Assembly (NCBI RefSeq): GCF_007655135.1
Contig: NC_045130.1
Location: forward strand, 5,456,001-5,520,000
Source: Punica granatum
Taxonomy: Eukaryota; Streptophyta; Magnoliopsida; Myrtales; Lythraceae
Length of the DNA stretch: 64,000 nt
Direction: 5' to 3'
The notes beneath the pieces were generated by a model. It had not been told where the DNA came from. It did not search any database and worked only from the letters and a program-made list of their open reading frames with translations. Positions 12,003 to 23,593 of the stretch are shown piece after piece (positions within the stretch are counted from its first letter, which is position 1; each line of letters starts with the position of its first letter). The translations under genes were made by a program, and so were the position numbers.

Positions 12003-12832
12003 TGGAGAATGACACTGTAAATCCTATAAGTTTGTTGTTCATGCAATTTTGGTTCTATAAGTTTCACGCACGGCAAATTAGTCCTATATGTTAGGTTCGT
12101 AAGGCAATTTTAGTCCATTCCGTGACTAATTGTTAATCGTGCTGACATGAGCACTAATGTTGTTAACTTTGTTCACATGACAATTCGTGATTGGAAAAAA
12201 AATTTAAAATATGTAAATTTTGGAAAAAAATTTTAAAAAGTAAAACCCTAGCCCTTGACGGCTAGGGTGTTATTGGGTGCCAACGACCTCGTTGGAGGTG
12301 AGGGGTTGTTGGAAGGGTCCCCCTCTTCTCGGTGAGGTTGCCAGCTATCCAGAAGGAGTTGGCGACCTCGTTGGAGCTGAAAGGTGGCCAGAAGATGCTC
12401 CTCTAACCCTCGACAACACCCTAGCTCGTCAAGGGTTGGGTTTTAGAATATTTCCGGCCACCCCTCTTCTCGGTGAGGTTGCCAGTTGTCCAGAAGGAGC
12501 CGACGACCTCGCTGGAGCTGAAGGGTGGCTAGAAGGTGCTCCTCTAACCCTCGACAACACCCTAGCTCGTCAAGGGTTGGGGTTTGAGTTTTAGTTTTAG
12601 TTTTTTTTTTTAAAATTTGTATATTTTTATTTTTTTCAGTCAATTACGAATTGTCACGTGGACAAAGTTAATCGTGTTAGTGTTCATGTCAACACCGGTT
12701 AACGGAATAGTCATGAAATGGACAAAAATTACCTTACAAACCAAACATATAGACTGATTTACTATGTATGAAACTTATAGGACTAAAATTGCCCGGACAA
12801 CAAACGTATAAGACTTGCAATTTAATTCTCCC
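12003..12832. mobile_element. Long-TIR MULE-like non-autonomous element, 830 bp
   Basis: The left end starts TGGAGAATGACACTGTAAAT and the right end reads inward GGGAGAATTAAATTGCAAGT. Inverted similarity extends about 190 bases. Flanks GAATATAAAT (11993-12002) and GAATATAAGT (12833-12842) look like a 10-base target duplication with one mismatch, the size typical of Mutator-like elements. The core (about 12245-12595) is GC-richer and holds two imperfect copies of a roughly 140-base unit. There is no transposase. The truncated partner is at 3514. Confidence 0.8.
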
Positions 12833-12842
12833 GAATATAAGT

Positions 12843-13151
12843 AAATTTATGGGTGTCGCTTGATGCAAGTGTGTTACGTTATAGTACTATATATTTATAT
12901 ATAATGGAATCTATACATATAATCCTCATTTTATAAATATATATATATATCATATATTGAGATTTAGTCTACTATTACCGATTATATATAAGTCGCATAC
13001 ATCTATAGTGCAACTTAGATATTATTTCTTGAGATAAAATTTTTATTACATTTGATTTTTTACATTTGATAGGAAATGTCCTTATTAATCAGTATAACAT
13101 TTGCACTATATATAGTGTACGCGTTTATTCAATATACTAAACACTAATATC
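12843..13151. other. AT-rich 3' flank of the fusion gene
   Basis: This AT-rich DNA follows the stop codon of the WRKY end of the fusion gene (minus strand). An AT microsatellite lies near 12935-12950. A 3' UTR and poly(A) signals are likely here, but I cannot fix one. Confidence 0.4.
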
Positions 13152-14366
13152 TTACATTAATTTGGTCGAATCATAAGACTTCACTAGTTTTTCACTGATT
13201 TCTGATTGATTTGCTACCCCAGGTGGCAGTGCTGCCGTGTTGGCACAGCTCCGCTGAAGACTTTCTTCTGATTGGTCTGCTACTCCTCTAGATGGCAGTG
13301 CTGACGTGGCGGCACTGCTCCGCTGAAGACTTTCTTCTGATTGGTTTGCTACTCCTCCAAGTGGCAGTGCTGACGTGATGTCACCGCTCCTCCGCTGAAG
13401 ACTTTCTCCCGTAACCTGAGCCCTGTCAACTGACTGGCTGCCTCCACCACGGCCAACCGGAGGGTCGTGGTTATGCTTCCCTTCGTAAGTCGTGATCACG
13501 GCCCTCATATCGTGAGCTGCTCTCTCCACGAGTTTCCTCACGGGGCAGCCAGCGTACGTGCACTTGTAGTAGCTCCTGCAGGCAAAAAAATCCGAGTGGC
13601 CAGAGGGCAAGTTAGAAATCTAAATGAAAAATCTTTTGGATTTGCAAGGAATTCCTAAAAAACCGAATCGAAGGGTCGGAAATTTGGTCACCTTGGGTTA
13701 GGGTTTCCTTTGACAACTTTCTGCCCATATTTTCTCCATCTATACCCATCATCCAGGATGTCGATTTCGCTCGTCGTTTGGACCACGATTCTGGGTTCCT
13801 TCACAGCACCCGAAACGTTTATATATTCATTCGCGTCCTTCCTGGCAAACAATCCACAGAAACATAAAACATGTGAACAAATAATCGTAAAGAACTGTTC
13901 GTATGTTTTGTTTATACAAACTGGGGAAATTCATAAACAATTGTTAGGTGTCTCACCATCTCTTGGCCTCGGATTCGCTTTCACTGTCATCTCCAACTGA
14001 ATTACTCACTTGTTCAAACTCCTCGTTGCCCATCAAGACCGAAGAATCCTCTTGCACGGTGACCGACTGATCAGAGAACTCAGAACTTGTATGAGCATGG
14101 GCTTGAATCGCCTGAGATCCCTTCCTTCTAGTTGACTGAGGCTTGGGATGGTTATGAGTCCCCTTATACACTATCTCCGTAATCTGCCCATCTTCTGAGG
14201 ACCTTTCAACCTTCTTCTTTGTCGAGCAATTCGGGTATGTGCACTTGTAGTAACTCCGGGGGTTCTTCCCTTTCACTTGTTTCTGCCCGTACTTCCTCCA
14301 GTTGTACCCGTCATCCGATTCCTTGTTAGATTTCAAGGGAAAATGTATCTCCGTGTCATCACAATT
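13152..14366 (-). other. Group I WRKY module (WRKY33-like), 3 exons
   Basis: The first domain reads [16 protein letters not shown] then a finger C-X4-C-X23-H-X-H; the second reads [16 protein letters not shown] with CTYAGC and HNH, also C-X4-C-X23-H-X-H. The second is split by the conserved intron after the PR codon (donor CCAAG/GTGACC), as in group I WRKY genes. GSENP of the usual first domain is GKNP here. Both fingers look able to bind W-boxes. The usual N-terminal Ser-Pro motifs of WRKY33 proteins are missing. The tail holds three repeats around [11 protein letters not shown]. Confidence 0.9.
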
Positions 14367-17300
14367 CTATTACATAAATTTCACACTTTCCGATAACTTA
14401 GACGATCTTAAAAAATAGTTAGGATTTCAGGAAATTGTCTTTCAACTTGCACGATAACATTGAAACCTTCTAAACTCATTTTCACTTTCTCAATGACAGG
14501 GCAAAGAAACAACCATATGTTACGCATTAGATACAATCAAGGTCCACAGAGATGCAGGATATAAGAGTATATTTCAAAGAGGAAAAAAGTTGATTTAATT
14601 AGGGACTGACCTCGACATTGCTGACTATGGACTTTGCATCCGGAACTGGTGGCTGTAGAGAATGCTCTGCAAGGCGAGGCAGCAAGGATGACACGGATGT
14701 CAATCTCTGTTGCTGAGAAGCCTGACAGAAACAAAAAACAAGCATCTCAAAATTCTTCCTTAGTAATTGCTTGTCTGAGTATGGAAAAAGGTAGAGGTAA
14801 ATGCTAGAGAGTTGAATCATCAAAATTTACTAGCAATTGACAGTAAATTTCATCTTTCATAAGATGGCTATCATGTATTTACCCTGATATGGGTGATCTT
14901 CACCGGCAATTGGGATGACAGCCGAATATTTTCCTCCATTATCCCTTGCGAGCTCTGGCTTGGTTCGGCATCACCTTCAATCGACTTCTCTTCTGAACCT
15001 CTGCTTTGACTAATCTCCTTTTGAACAGACTTCCCTTTTGAGCTGTCACCTTCAACAGACTTGCCTTCCAAGCTCTCAAAAGATGATATAATGCTTAGCG
15101 TGAGTGATTCCTCTTCTGTTCCCACCCAAAAGAAGAATAAACTGCAGGTGTTAGCTAAATCAAGGATACGACTTCAGAACATACAGCAGAGGCAGAAGCA
15201 GCACAGCAAAAACACTGATGCGAAGAAACGAATTTTTAGATTGAACTGGAACAGAACCCCAGAGCAAGCAGAAGAAGTGAAGAAACAATAGTAGGAAAAT
15301 TCAAGAAATAGCTAGAACAAGAAAGAACCCGCAACGCAAGATACGAATGATGCTGGATACTGGACATTTAGGAGAAGACCATGGAAATTCCAATTGAAAT
15401 GGAATCTCCTTTCGTCTCTTCCGGTGGTGGAATTGAGCTAAACTACAAATTGCAAGGAAGCTCAAGCTTTTCAGATGGATTATTTCTCACAATCACACTT
15501 TTTCAAAAACTTCCAGGCACAGCATTCTTATTGACATCCTAACAAACTTGGTTTTGACTTTTTCTGGTAAAATAATTGGGTAATAAAGAGATTTAACTTG
15601 CAACAAATGCAAGGAACATATCACAGGAGAAACAGACAAGCATAAAATCCAGGAAAAAGAAATACTATTCTTCCCACCAAATGCTCTAACCTTTTATTTT
15701 TGTCGAATGTTTATTGCCCACTTCTTCTATTGAGAAACTCAACATTGGGCAATAGCAGAGGCTAATCAGTTCCAGGTCTGGTGCCATGCGCAATCCATGA
15801 GAGATGCTCACTAGTCGAGGCAAATAATGCAGTGACATCTTCTTCAACTTGGGTAGGAAACAAGAGTTCTCATACGCGGTAGAGTCTTCACAGGTCACCA
15901 AACTCGTGACAACATCACAGTCTTCAACAGTCAGCTCTTCTAAGTTAGAGAGATCGCCAAGTGATTCCGGTGTGAAAATAATGGCCAGCTGTGGACATGT
16001 TTGCAAGGTCAAGTATTTGAGATTACAAAAGCATTTTCTGTATGGTCCTGTGAATATTTTTTTTAAGCTCTTCATGTAATATACATAGAGAAATTCGAGA
16101 GATCCAAGACTATGCCCAGCAAAGGTGTATTCGGATACTATCTCGCTATTGCTCTCTTCCTCGGAGAAATCAAACCCATCAAGGAGGTAGCGAACCTCAT
16201 TGCACTCTCCAATGATACAACACTTCAGTTGCTGCATATTCTCTATCCCAAATTCAGATAGCTTAGTCGCAGTAGCGTGGCGATCCAAGAAAAAAGCAGT
16301 TGCATGGTGGAGCACCTTCTTAATATCAGTGGGGGCACCCACGCCATTTACGTACTTGAGGCATCTGTCCCACTGTTCGAGCTCATACTGAAGATCCTGA
16401 GGGAATCGGGACATGATGCGATTTGCATGATGGCCCACGGTAAACTTGAAACAATCAATTGGCATACTGTACAGATTGAAGTTCATGAGATGCTCCACAT
16501 ACGGGACGTATAGCTTAAGTGTGTTTAGCATCCTCAAGCCACAAATTTCGTCGAAAATAGCTTTTATAGATCTTTCCCACCTCTCATCCTCTGGATCCAC
16601 ATCAATACTCAATTCTTCTAGCTTAGATAAAGCAGAAATAGTCCCTTCAGGAAACAACACATTTGATTCACTCTCGTTCCTTTCAGACTTAATGTCACCA
16701 CAGAATGACAGTTCCAGGCATCCAAGGTTGGTTAGTTTCACAACCTCCTCCGGTAGATTAATTATCTCTGTCCCATGAAGATCTAGTACCTCCAGCTGTT
16801 TGAGTTCCCCAATTTTTGGAGGCAAAACTGTGAGGAGCTCACAATGGTTTAGAAAAAGTTTTTTGAGGGAAAATAACTGGAAGAAAGATTCAGGCAATGT
16901 CTTGATACGAGTTCTGGATAAGTTCAGTACTTGGAGAGCAGGCATATACTCAAAAAAGGAGGTAGGAATCGTTCTGAGTTTACAGTTCCTGTGCAGGTAT
17001 AGTGCTTTGAGTGTCTGGCACCTTGGGCCTTCAGGTAGCTCAGTTACTTGACTCTGCATTAAGTAAATCTCTTCGGCACTCAGCCACTTCTCGGGCGTTG
17101 GTGCTTCAGTCCATTTTAAACCCGCTTGCATGAGGATAGTACCCCGATCTTCTACCTGAGTGCCTAAATTCATCGCCTGAGATTGGGATGTTGACCCATA
17201 ACTCCTCACAACTTTCTGTACCTTTTCAACTGTCTTAAGACCACCAACAAGACTCGATGTGCCTGCACGGAGAAACACATTATATCTGCTTTTGGCTTCA

Positions 17301-20300
17301 ATATAGAATTATCATTGGTCATATCTGACTGATAATCGGCAACCTCAAATGTCCAAGAAATACATTGTTCATGCTGAGATAAGACAGCTCATATGACTCT
17401 CCTGAAGAAGCATCACTCGTAACTATATATTGCAGTTACTCGTCAGGATTTCTGCCTGTCTTACGGTACAGTGAGAACTCAGCACCTCAATCTCTGGTTG
17501 CTCTACATGTTCCTTAATACACAGTTCACACAATGGAAGCTGCAAAGCATGTTAGCTATGCAAGCCACTGTAGAATTCTGAAACTTTTTGAGTTTTGTCT
17601 ATCAAAATTTCGACTAAGGAAACAAAGCACAGAAGTAGATGAGCAGATATTGATGTGAAATCTCTCAAAATTGAATTTTGGACTAGTTCATGAAGCTAAA
17701 TCAATGGACAAAAAACACAAAAACATGTTAATATTAGAAAAAGTTTCACCTTTTCAAATATTAGTAAACCTTATTTAAAGAAATATGTGTTCTTTTTTCA
17801 GCGAAATCTTACCGTGTTCTGGAAGACAATTCAAGCAATCAACTATCTCTCTCATAAAAGGCCTTTGCTGCGGGTTCTCATCCAAGCATTTTTTCGCCAA
17901 CTTTACAACTTCTTTGGCTCCTTGAATAGGATAATTTTCTTTTAATCGTGCATCCATAAGTGCATGTAAACTTCTCTCCTCTTCAAGAAACTCTCGAGTC
18001 AATTCTACAAGACCACCCGGTTTTTCTAACAATAACTCCCTCCATTTTCTTCCAGAAATAAGTTCAACAAGGACAACTCCGAAACTGTATACATCACTTT
18101 TAGCGGATACCCTCCCTGCAGAAGATAAAAGAAAATTGAATGGACTAACTCAGATTGAGATATTTTATTTTTAGGTGATAGAATTTCTCAAAGGGAAAAA
18201 ACAAATTAGGAATTTGGCTGCTGTGAAAGACTCTATAGCATAAGAACAGACAGAATAGGGCATGGTCAAACCAGAGCATTTACTCTTCCTTGTTTCAGAA
18301 GATCTTGGCTTGCAGAAGAACATGCAACTATGTAGCATCTGACATTATGTAGGAAAATAACCTACCTGTGCGAAAATACTCTGGTGCAATATATCCCAGT
18401 GTTCCAACTACTATATCGGAAATTTCAGATTCATAACCTTCCGGTCCAGCAGTCGCAAGGCCAAAGCCAAAGATTTTTCCGTTATAGTCCTATATCATAC
18501 AAAATAGATACAAGTAAAGGGTAAAGAAACAAGATGCCAGCAGCCTAATACTAAGAAAATATTAGGTGGGTGTGAATCAAATTTATGGTACGCAACTTAC
18601 AATAAGAGTTTGGTACAGTCCTGTGGAGCCCATAAAAGTTGTTTATTTTACATTTAAGTTGACATTTGATTGAAAATTGCTCAAGCCGCCTTGGTTTGTG
18701 ACAAGCGTCTAATGTTGCATTTGGTTTCATAGTAGGATTTTAAAATCAGTTTCTGATTTTGAAAAAGAGTAGTATAAATGAGGCTCACCTTTGACTTTGT
18801 ATGAGTTATGTTGTTTTGTTATGGAAAAAAGTGATATAAATAAGGCCCACTCTTTGACTTTGTATGAGTTATTTTGTTTTGTAGTAGGTAGAGTTAAGTT
18901 AGAATTGTGATTCTAAAATAACACTATGAAACTAAATGGTTTTGCCTGTTTCATCTTTTAGTAAGCAAACAAAGCTGCATTAGCATTGCTCATTTTCTGT
19001 TTCACCTGAGAATCAAAATACAGAATAAAGTTGATGTATCCTGAACACATAAAAGACACGCTAGTGCACTAACCGAATCTAACAAAATCTTTGATGGCTT
19101 AATGTTGCGATGGATGACAGGTCTCTCACTCCTGTGGAGATAAGCAAGTCCTATTGCAGCATCAATTGCGATCTTCATTCTAACATCCCACGATAGTGGG
19201 CTCTGTTCTTCTGCAATGGAGAATCAAAAGGTAGCATTGGTGCATGTTATAGATATTTAAAGAGTTCCAAAAAATTGTCCTGGCATAAATAAAAGGGTAA
19301 CACGAAAAAGTCAAAAAGCATAAAATCACTTTTTTCCAACCGTTGTTATGTAGAGTATGTTCTATATCACAATTAGAAGAATTGAAGAAATTTGAAATAT
19401 ATGTCACTCTCCATACATATAAAAGATCAACGACTAACACAATTACTGATCACCAACTTCTAACCTGAAAATAAAAATTAAAGAAGAAGAGTGGTTGGTG
19501 TTTTACTTGAAAATAAATTATCTGCCAGGCTACCACGGGCCATGTACTTGTACATCAGGATCCGATGTTTAGCTTCATAGCAATACCCAATCAGTTGCAC
19601 CAAATTTGGATGAGAAAGCTTCTCAAAAAGACTGACTTGTGCCTGAAAAGTGAAAGCTCTCAATCTGAACGTGGATTAAGACAAGATATTATTAAAGATC
19701 AGACAAGAATTTCAGATGTTCATCATGGTACAATTGGACAAGGTGCTACTATATAAAAGAAACCAAAGAACATTGTGAATGTAAAAAGGGTATGCAGCAT
19801 CACCTATTGCGGTTTACTTCCACTTTTTCTTTCTTATAGGTCAATTGGGTTAATTGCATAAACACATGCATCAAGCTGGTGTAAACTTCGCATGCAAAAG
19901 GACATGAAAGGATTTTTTCTAACTAATAATTCATGTTGAGGATTTAGAAAAGCAGAAATAAGAAGAAAATTGGGATGACAAAGAGTTAATCAGATCTAGT
20001 GATAAGCTAGCATAGCTACGTCCATGAATGGCAGTCCAAAGTCTGAGAATTTCAAACCATCCAGCTAGTAAACATATCTGTTCATTTGTAATTATTCTCT
20101 GTCCCTTGTTCAGTTCTAATGCAAGTATAATGGCAAAATATATCTGCTCTTTACTTAATTTACATAGAAACAGCCATAGAGGTCTTTACGGAATCACAAA
20201 GCATGAGCAGGGTCCTAGTAACTTCAAGTTCAATAACAACTCGTAACTGATAATCCATGCGAAAGGTATTCAGGATTCCAGATGACCTACAAGCCAATTG

Positions 20301-20592
20301 TCCTTGTCTTGATAAAGTCTATCATCACCATCATAAGTCTTCACAGCAACTTGAAGGGGCTCAGAGGCCACTGGCAATTCCTTAGAGATAAACCCCAAAA
20401 AGATTCTGTGATGGCCTGCCGAGATACTCTGCTTAAAATTCCCGGTAATTTTCTTCATTTTCTTATAAGTGAACACAGTTATCAGACTTGCAGTCGAATC
20501 TGGATATGAGCTCTTGACTTCTTTGGAGTACATCAATGACGGACAACCATCCTTTTCACGTGTCCATAATGGACCGGAAAAATGAAGGCTAG
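13152..20592 (-). CDS. Pseudokinase - LRR - double WRKY fusion protein
   Basis: I infer eleven exons with GT-AG borders: 20592-20291, 19642-19507, 19210-19074, 18489-18366, 18115-17813, 17262-15691, 15115-14883, 14721-14611, 14366-13957, 13841-13692 and 13575-13152. Together they give 1299 codons, every junction in phase, without an internal stop. The first coding exon before 20592 is not resolved. Order: RLCK-like pseudokinase (about residues 41-330), NLR-type LRR (335-857), charged linker (858-935), two WRKYGQK domains (995 and 1144), and a repeat tail. There is no NB-ARC. LRR to WRKY joins by reading AAAG/GTTAGAG as a donor; without that splice the LRR stops at 15686 and the WRKY part would be a separate gene lacking an obvious start. 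It may act as an immune receptor-like decoy. Confidence 0.6.
13205..13410 (-). repeat. Coding minisatellite in WRKY tail, about 69-bp unit
   Basis: Three tandem units encode [36 protein letters not shown] and a shorter [13 protein letters not shown]. The unit is about 23 residues. The decayed copy at 4110-4400 has the same repeat in a different number and arrangement. Confidence 0.75.
14611..15115 (-). other. Charged linker and small exon between LRR and WRKY
   Basis: Two exons (15115-14883 and 14721-14611) add 115 residues. The first is acidic and serine-rich with degenerate repeats ([28 protein letters not shown]); the second is [12 protein letters not shown] followed by [15 protein letters not shown]. 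The same kind of linker precedes a kinase domain at 29234-29675, so the module has been joined to two different partners. The first ATG lies within the linker (GIMEEN), so a stand-alone WRKY start there cannot be excluded. Confidence 0.6.
15686..17262 (-). other. NLR-type LRR exon of the fusion gene
   Basis: One exon of 523 codons plus split codons encodes the LRR of an RPS2/RPS5-type CC-NB-LRR protein. It begins in the post-NB region ([20 protein letters not shown]) and continues with [18 protein letters not shown] and later irregular repeats such as [13 protein letters not shown]. The usual end of this family, with WW near the C-terminus, is lost: IKG is followed by TAG, then an untranslated remnant IWWEE. 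The nucleotide-binding domain that should precede it is replaced by the kinase exons, joined in phase at 17813/17262. Confidence 0.85.
17813..20592 (-). other. Pseudokinase module of the fusion gene (5 exons)
   Basis: The exons encode an RLCK-type kinase fold. Seen in order: no glycine loop ([12 protein letters not shown]), lysine in VAVKTY (residue 84), [13 protein letters not shown], the catalytic loop [12 protein letters not shown] where HRD is HRN (residue 181), GFG instead of DFG (199-201), [10 protein letters not shown], and [16 protein letters not shown]. Loss of the catalytic Asp, the metal-binding Asp and the glycine loop predicts no phosphotransfer. Known pseudokinases of this kind (for example ZED1-type proteins) act as scaffolds or decoys for NLRs. 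The intron between exons 3 and 4 carries a MITE. Confidence 0.8.
18713..18942. mobile_element. MITE related to the one at 5075, in a kinase intron
   Basis: The body shares blocks with 5075-5307 (TTTGGTTTCATAGTAGGATTT, TTTGACTTTGTATGAGTTAT and the inverted end TTCTAAAATA...ATGAAACTAAATG). It lies in the 584-base intron between pseudokinase exons 3 and 4. Its ends are less certain than those of the other copy because no empty site is available. Confidence 0.65.
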
Positions 20593-21096
20593 CTGTAAAC
20601 AAAGATTACACAGGCAGCATCAGATAACTGATAATGATGTCTGAGAAAATGAATAGCAATATCAAATGAAAAACTATGCCGAACTCCACACACCACAATC
20701 CACTGCTGACTATCCTGCAATTAGGAAAACAATGTTTATTTTGTTTTAATAAAATAGAGAACAGAGCCATTCTACATTATATTGAGAGGTTATGGAATGG
20801 ACTTTGTCTTATGAATAAGAGAAGAGTCAGAAATGGAGGATCGATGCAAAAAAGGAAAAAAAAGGCCCAGAATCTATCTACACAGAAGAAGGAATGGCAT
20901 CTAATACTTTTCCTAAGGAAAAATAAATTTCACTCTGTGATAATGCTCCTAATGTAAAATTCAACAACGTATTCAAACTACATTTTTAGTCGACAACTTT
21001 ATCATGAAATTCAAGTGATCAGGTAAAGTGAATCCTAAGAGGACTTTTTAAGATCAGAAACCTAAACTAGAATTTGATTGGCATCAGTTTTTACTG
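20593..21096. other. Spacer between fusion gene and CRPK1-like kinase
   Basis: About 500 bases between the stop codon of the upstream kinase and the first resolved pseudokinase exon. The first exon and promoter of the fusion gene should be here or the exon lies within the neighbouring gene. A candidate short exon sits near 20655-20721 after an acceptor AATTGCAG; it has a relative near 56655-56690. I could not join it in phase. Confidence 0.35.
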
Positions 21097-22359
21097 TTAT
21101 CTGTTGAAGGTCATCGTAGCAAATGCCATGGTTATGTCTATTAAAAAAGAAGAAGACTGCATTAACTTGCCTGAGCTTATTGATCCCGGCGAATATGAAT
21201 AATCAGATTCCAACATTTCGCCTTCATCAGCTCCGGGACTCATATGTGGTGAGGGGGGACCCGGTCTCAATAAACTCTCTCCACTAACGTCTTTCTTGCC
21301 TGTCAGCATGTCAATTACTGTAGACATGTCTGGTCGAAGATCAAGATCATTTTGGGTGCAGAGCAGACAGGTTATCAGGTATTTGTAAGCCTCCTCCCTA
21401 TCAAAATCTCCCATTATAGCCTTGTCAACCAAGCTCAACAGTTCTCCCATCTTGTGCAGGTCCCAAGCCCTTTCAAGAATATATTTTCCTTCCCCACTTG
21501 TGTGTCTTCTCCCACTGACAATTTCTAAGACTAGAACACCAAAGCTGTATGTATCGGCTTCTAATGTCAACAAACCACGCATTGCATACTCGGGCGCCAG
21601 GTAACCCATTGTGCCAACAACACGCTCAGTCACACGAGACCTATCAGGAGCGAGAAATGTGGCAATACCAAAGTCTGAGATCTTCGGATTGAGCTCATCA
21701 TCAAGAAGAACATTTGCTGCCTTAATATCTCTGTGCACAATTCTTACATCATGAAGAAAAGCGAGACCCTTAGCAATACCAATGCAAATTCTACGCCGTA
21801 CATCCCAAGGGAAATTGATGCTGCGGGGACCACTGCAGAGAAGTGCTTGTGCCAGGTCACCATTCTTAAGATAATCGAAGACTAGAATTCTGTGGTTTGC
21901 TTCGACACAGCAACCATAAAACTTAACCAGGTTTTCATGGTCAGTTCTTGCAAGTATGGATATTTCATTCAGGAACTCGCGCTCTCCTTCGGCCGACCCA
22001 CCAGACACAACCTTTACCGCAATCACAGTGCCATCTTGAAGGGCTCCTTTGTATGTACTTCCGAAGGCCCCTGTCCCAATCTTATTATTTGAACTAAAAT
22101 TATCAGTTGCCCTAAGCAACTCCTGAAAACTGTATAATCTGGTGCCCCGAATGCCGGACAATAACTCTTCATCAACTTCTTCTCCATCTAAACCAATGTA
22201 TATACAAAAAGGGCAACACAACAAAAGCAAGCCTCATCACTTGAGCTGAAACATCACATAAAAGAGAGAACAATGGACACCGAGACCGAAAAGGCACAAA
22301 CCTGGCGATGAATCTTTGGACTGCCTCAACTCGGAATTCCTGCTCCTGGCATTCCCCAT
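21097..22359 (-). CDS. CRPK1-like receptor-like cytoplasmic kinase
   Basis: Two exons, 22359-22302 and 22187-21097, give 382 residues. The start MGNARSRNSELRQSKDS has Gly2 and Ser6, which suits N-myristoylation and plasma-membrane attachment. The kinase domain is complete: GTGAFGSTYKG loop, VIAVKVV lysine, HRDIKAANVLLDD, DFGIATF, GTMGYLAPEYAM and DTYSFGVLVLEIVSG. The closest family I recognise is the cold-responsive protein kinase 1 group of RLCKs, cytosolic Ser/Thr kinases in stress signalling. The kinase domain sits in one exon. It lies divergent from the intact NLR 1.2 kb away. A decayed duplicate is at 59186-60185. Confidence 0.85.
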
Positions 22360-23593
22360 TCTACAAATATCAGAAGTAAACACTGTAACTGATCTAATGG
22401 CGAAAAATCCCGGTTCCAATCATTCAAGCTAAGGCCAGAGAATCATAAATCTTCGATTTTCAGAAACGTGCAAGCACTAGAAATATAGATTCTCACCAAC
22501 TGAGACTGAGAGGATGAAGGGATTTAGCTTCTACCTTGGGAGATGGTGAAAGAATAGAACCAGGGGAAGAGGGTCAACGCATCCTCCTGGATTTGACCGG
22601 TGCCAGCAGACCTGCCAAAGCCACTCATTGGAGCAGAGCCGAATCGCCCCGTTCTTCTTCTTCTTCTTCTTCTTCCCCTTCCGGTCAGGAGGGCACAACT
22701 GGAATTAGGCAGTTGAACAGCTGGTCAACGCTCAAGGGTGAGATTGTCTTTTCGGTACGGCCGGCATTGTAAATTTCAACGCATCCACTCATCCACTCTT
22801 CCAGCGAGGATGATTGAAAATTTTCTTTTCAGACACGGCATTCGCACTGTCCCCTCATTCGGACTACCGAATGTGCCCCTCGTCCATCCACTTCAATTTC
22901 GAAGCATAAGCGGGGCTTTGTTCGATTCACTTCCCCCTCTCTCTCTCTCTGCAAAACTTGCAAGAAGAATCGGATCAGAGGAGTCATGGGGGCGAGAGTC
23001 GGCCATTGAAGCTTAAAGAAGCTTGACTGAGCTATTGTAATTATTATTTGAGTTTCGATTTTGAAGCAAGTGGAGGTAATGATCCCAACCCACTTCCCCA
23101 TTTCTTGGTCAACTCTTTCTTTCTGCTTCACTATCTCTTGCCCTTGTTCTTCCACAGCGTTCTTTTACTTAAGATTTGCTAGTTGTAGATGTTCATTGAC
23201 CAGATCATAGATATGAGCTGTTTGAGTGGGAAAAGATGGGCATTTGGTGTTCTTGAGTTTGATCCATGGATTGACAAGTCAGTTTCTTGACATTTAGTTA
23301 TGCATCACCCTTGTGTACTACCTTGATATCTGCGGCTGCTGCCAAGGAGTTTGCCCCTTTGGCTGGGCGCCTATTAAGGGATTGGGCCCGTCTCCAGCCT
23401 AAAAGTTTTTAACTGATAGGATATAGCATCCAATCTCTTATATTTCCTTTGCATATTCCGATGTGGCACTGATTATTATTCTTAACACTCAACAACATAT
23501 ATATATATATATCAGTCTTTCTCTTGAATCTTATCATCAGCCTACCAATTCTGTGATGATTGCTTAAATCTAAAATGCATTGTTGTGGCAGTT
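22360..23593. promoter_or_regulatory. Divergent upstream region shared by kinase and NLR
   Basis: This 1.23 kb separates the start codons of the CRPK1-like kinase (minus) and the CC-NB-LRR gene (plus), so both promoters must be here. A CTT microsatellite at 22652-22674 lies in the kinase leader and recurs, expanded, in the duplicate at 60478-60531. A GGCAG acceptor just before the NLR ATG (23590) hints at a 5' UTR intron. No core promoter element can be assigned with confidence. Confidence 0.5.

Noticed and set aside
20592..21097. Tandem-kinase gene joining the CRPK1-like kinase to the pseudokinase
   Set aside because: The only nearby donor (GGCAA/GTTAAT) would put a stop codon at the start of the next exon; the upstream kinase has its own stop at 21097.
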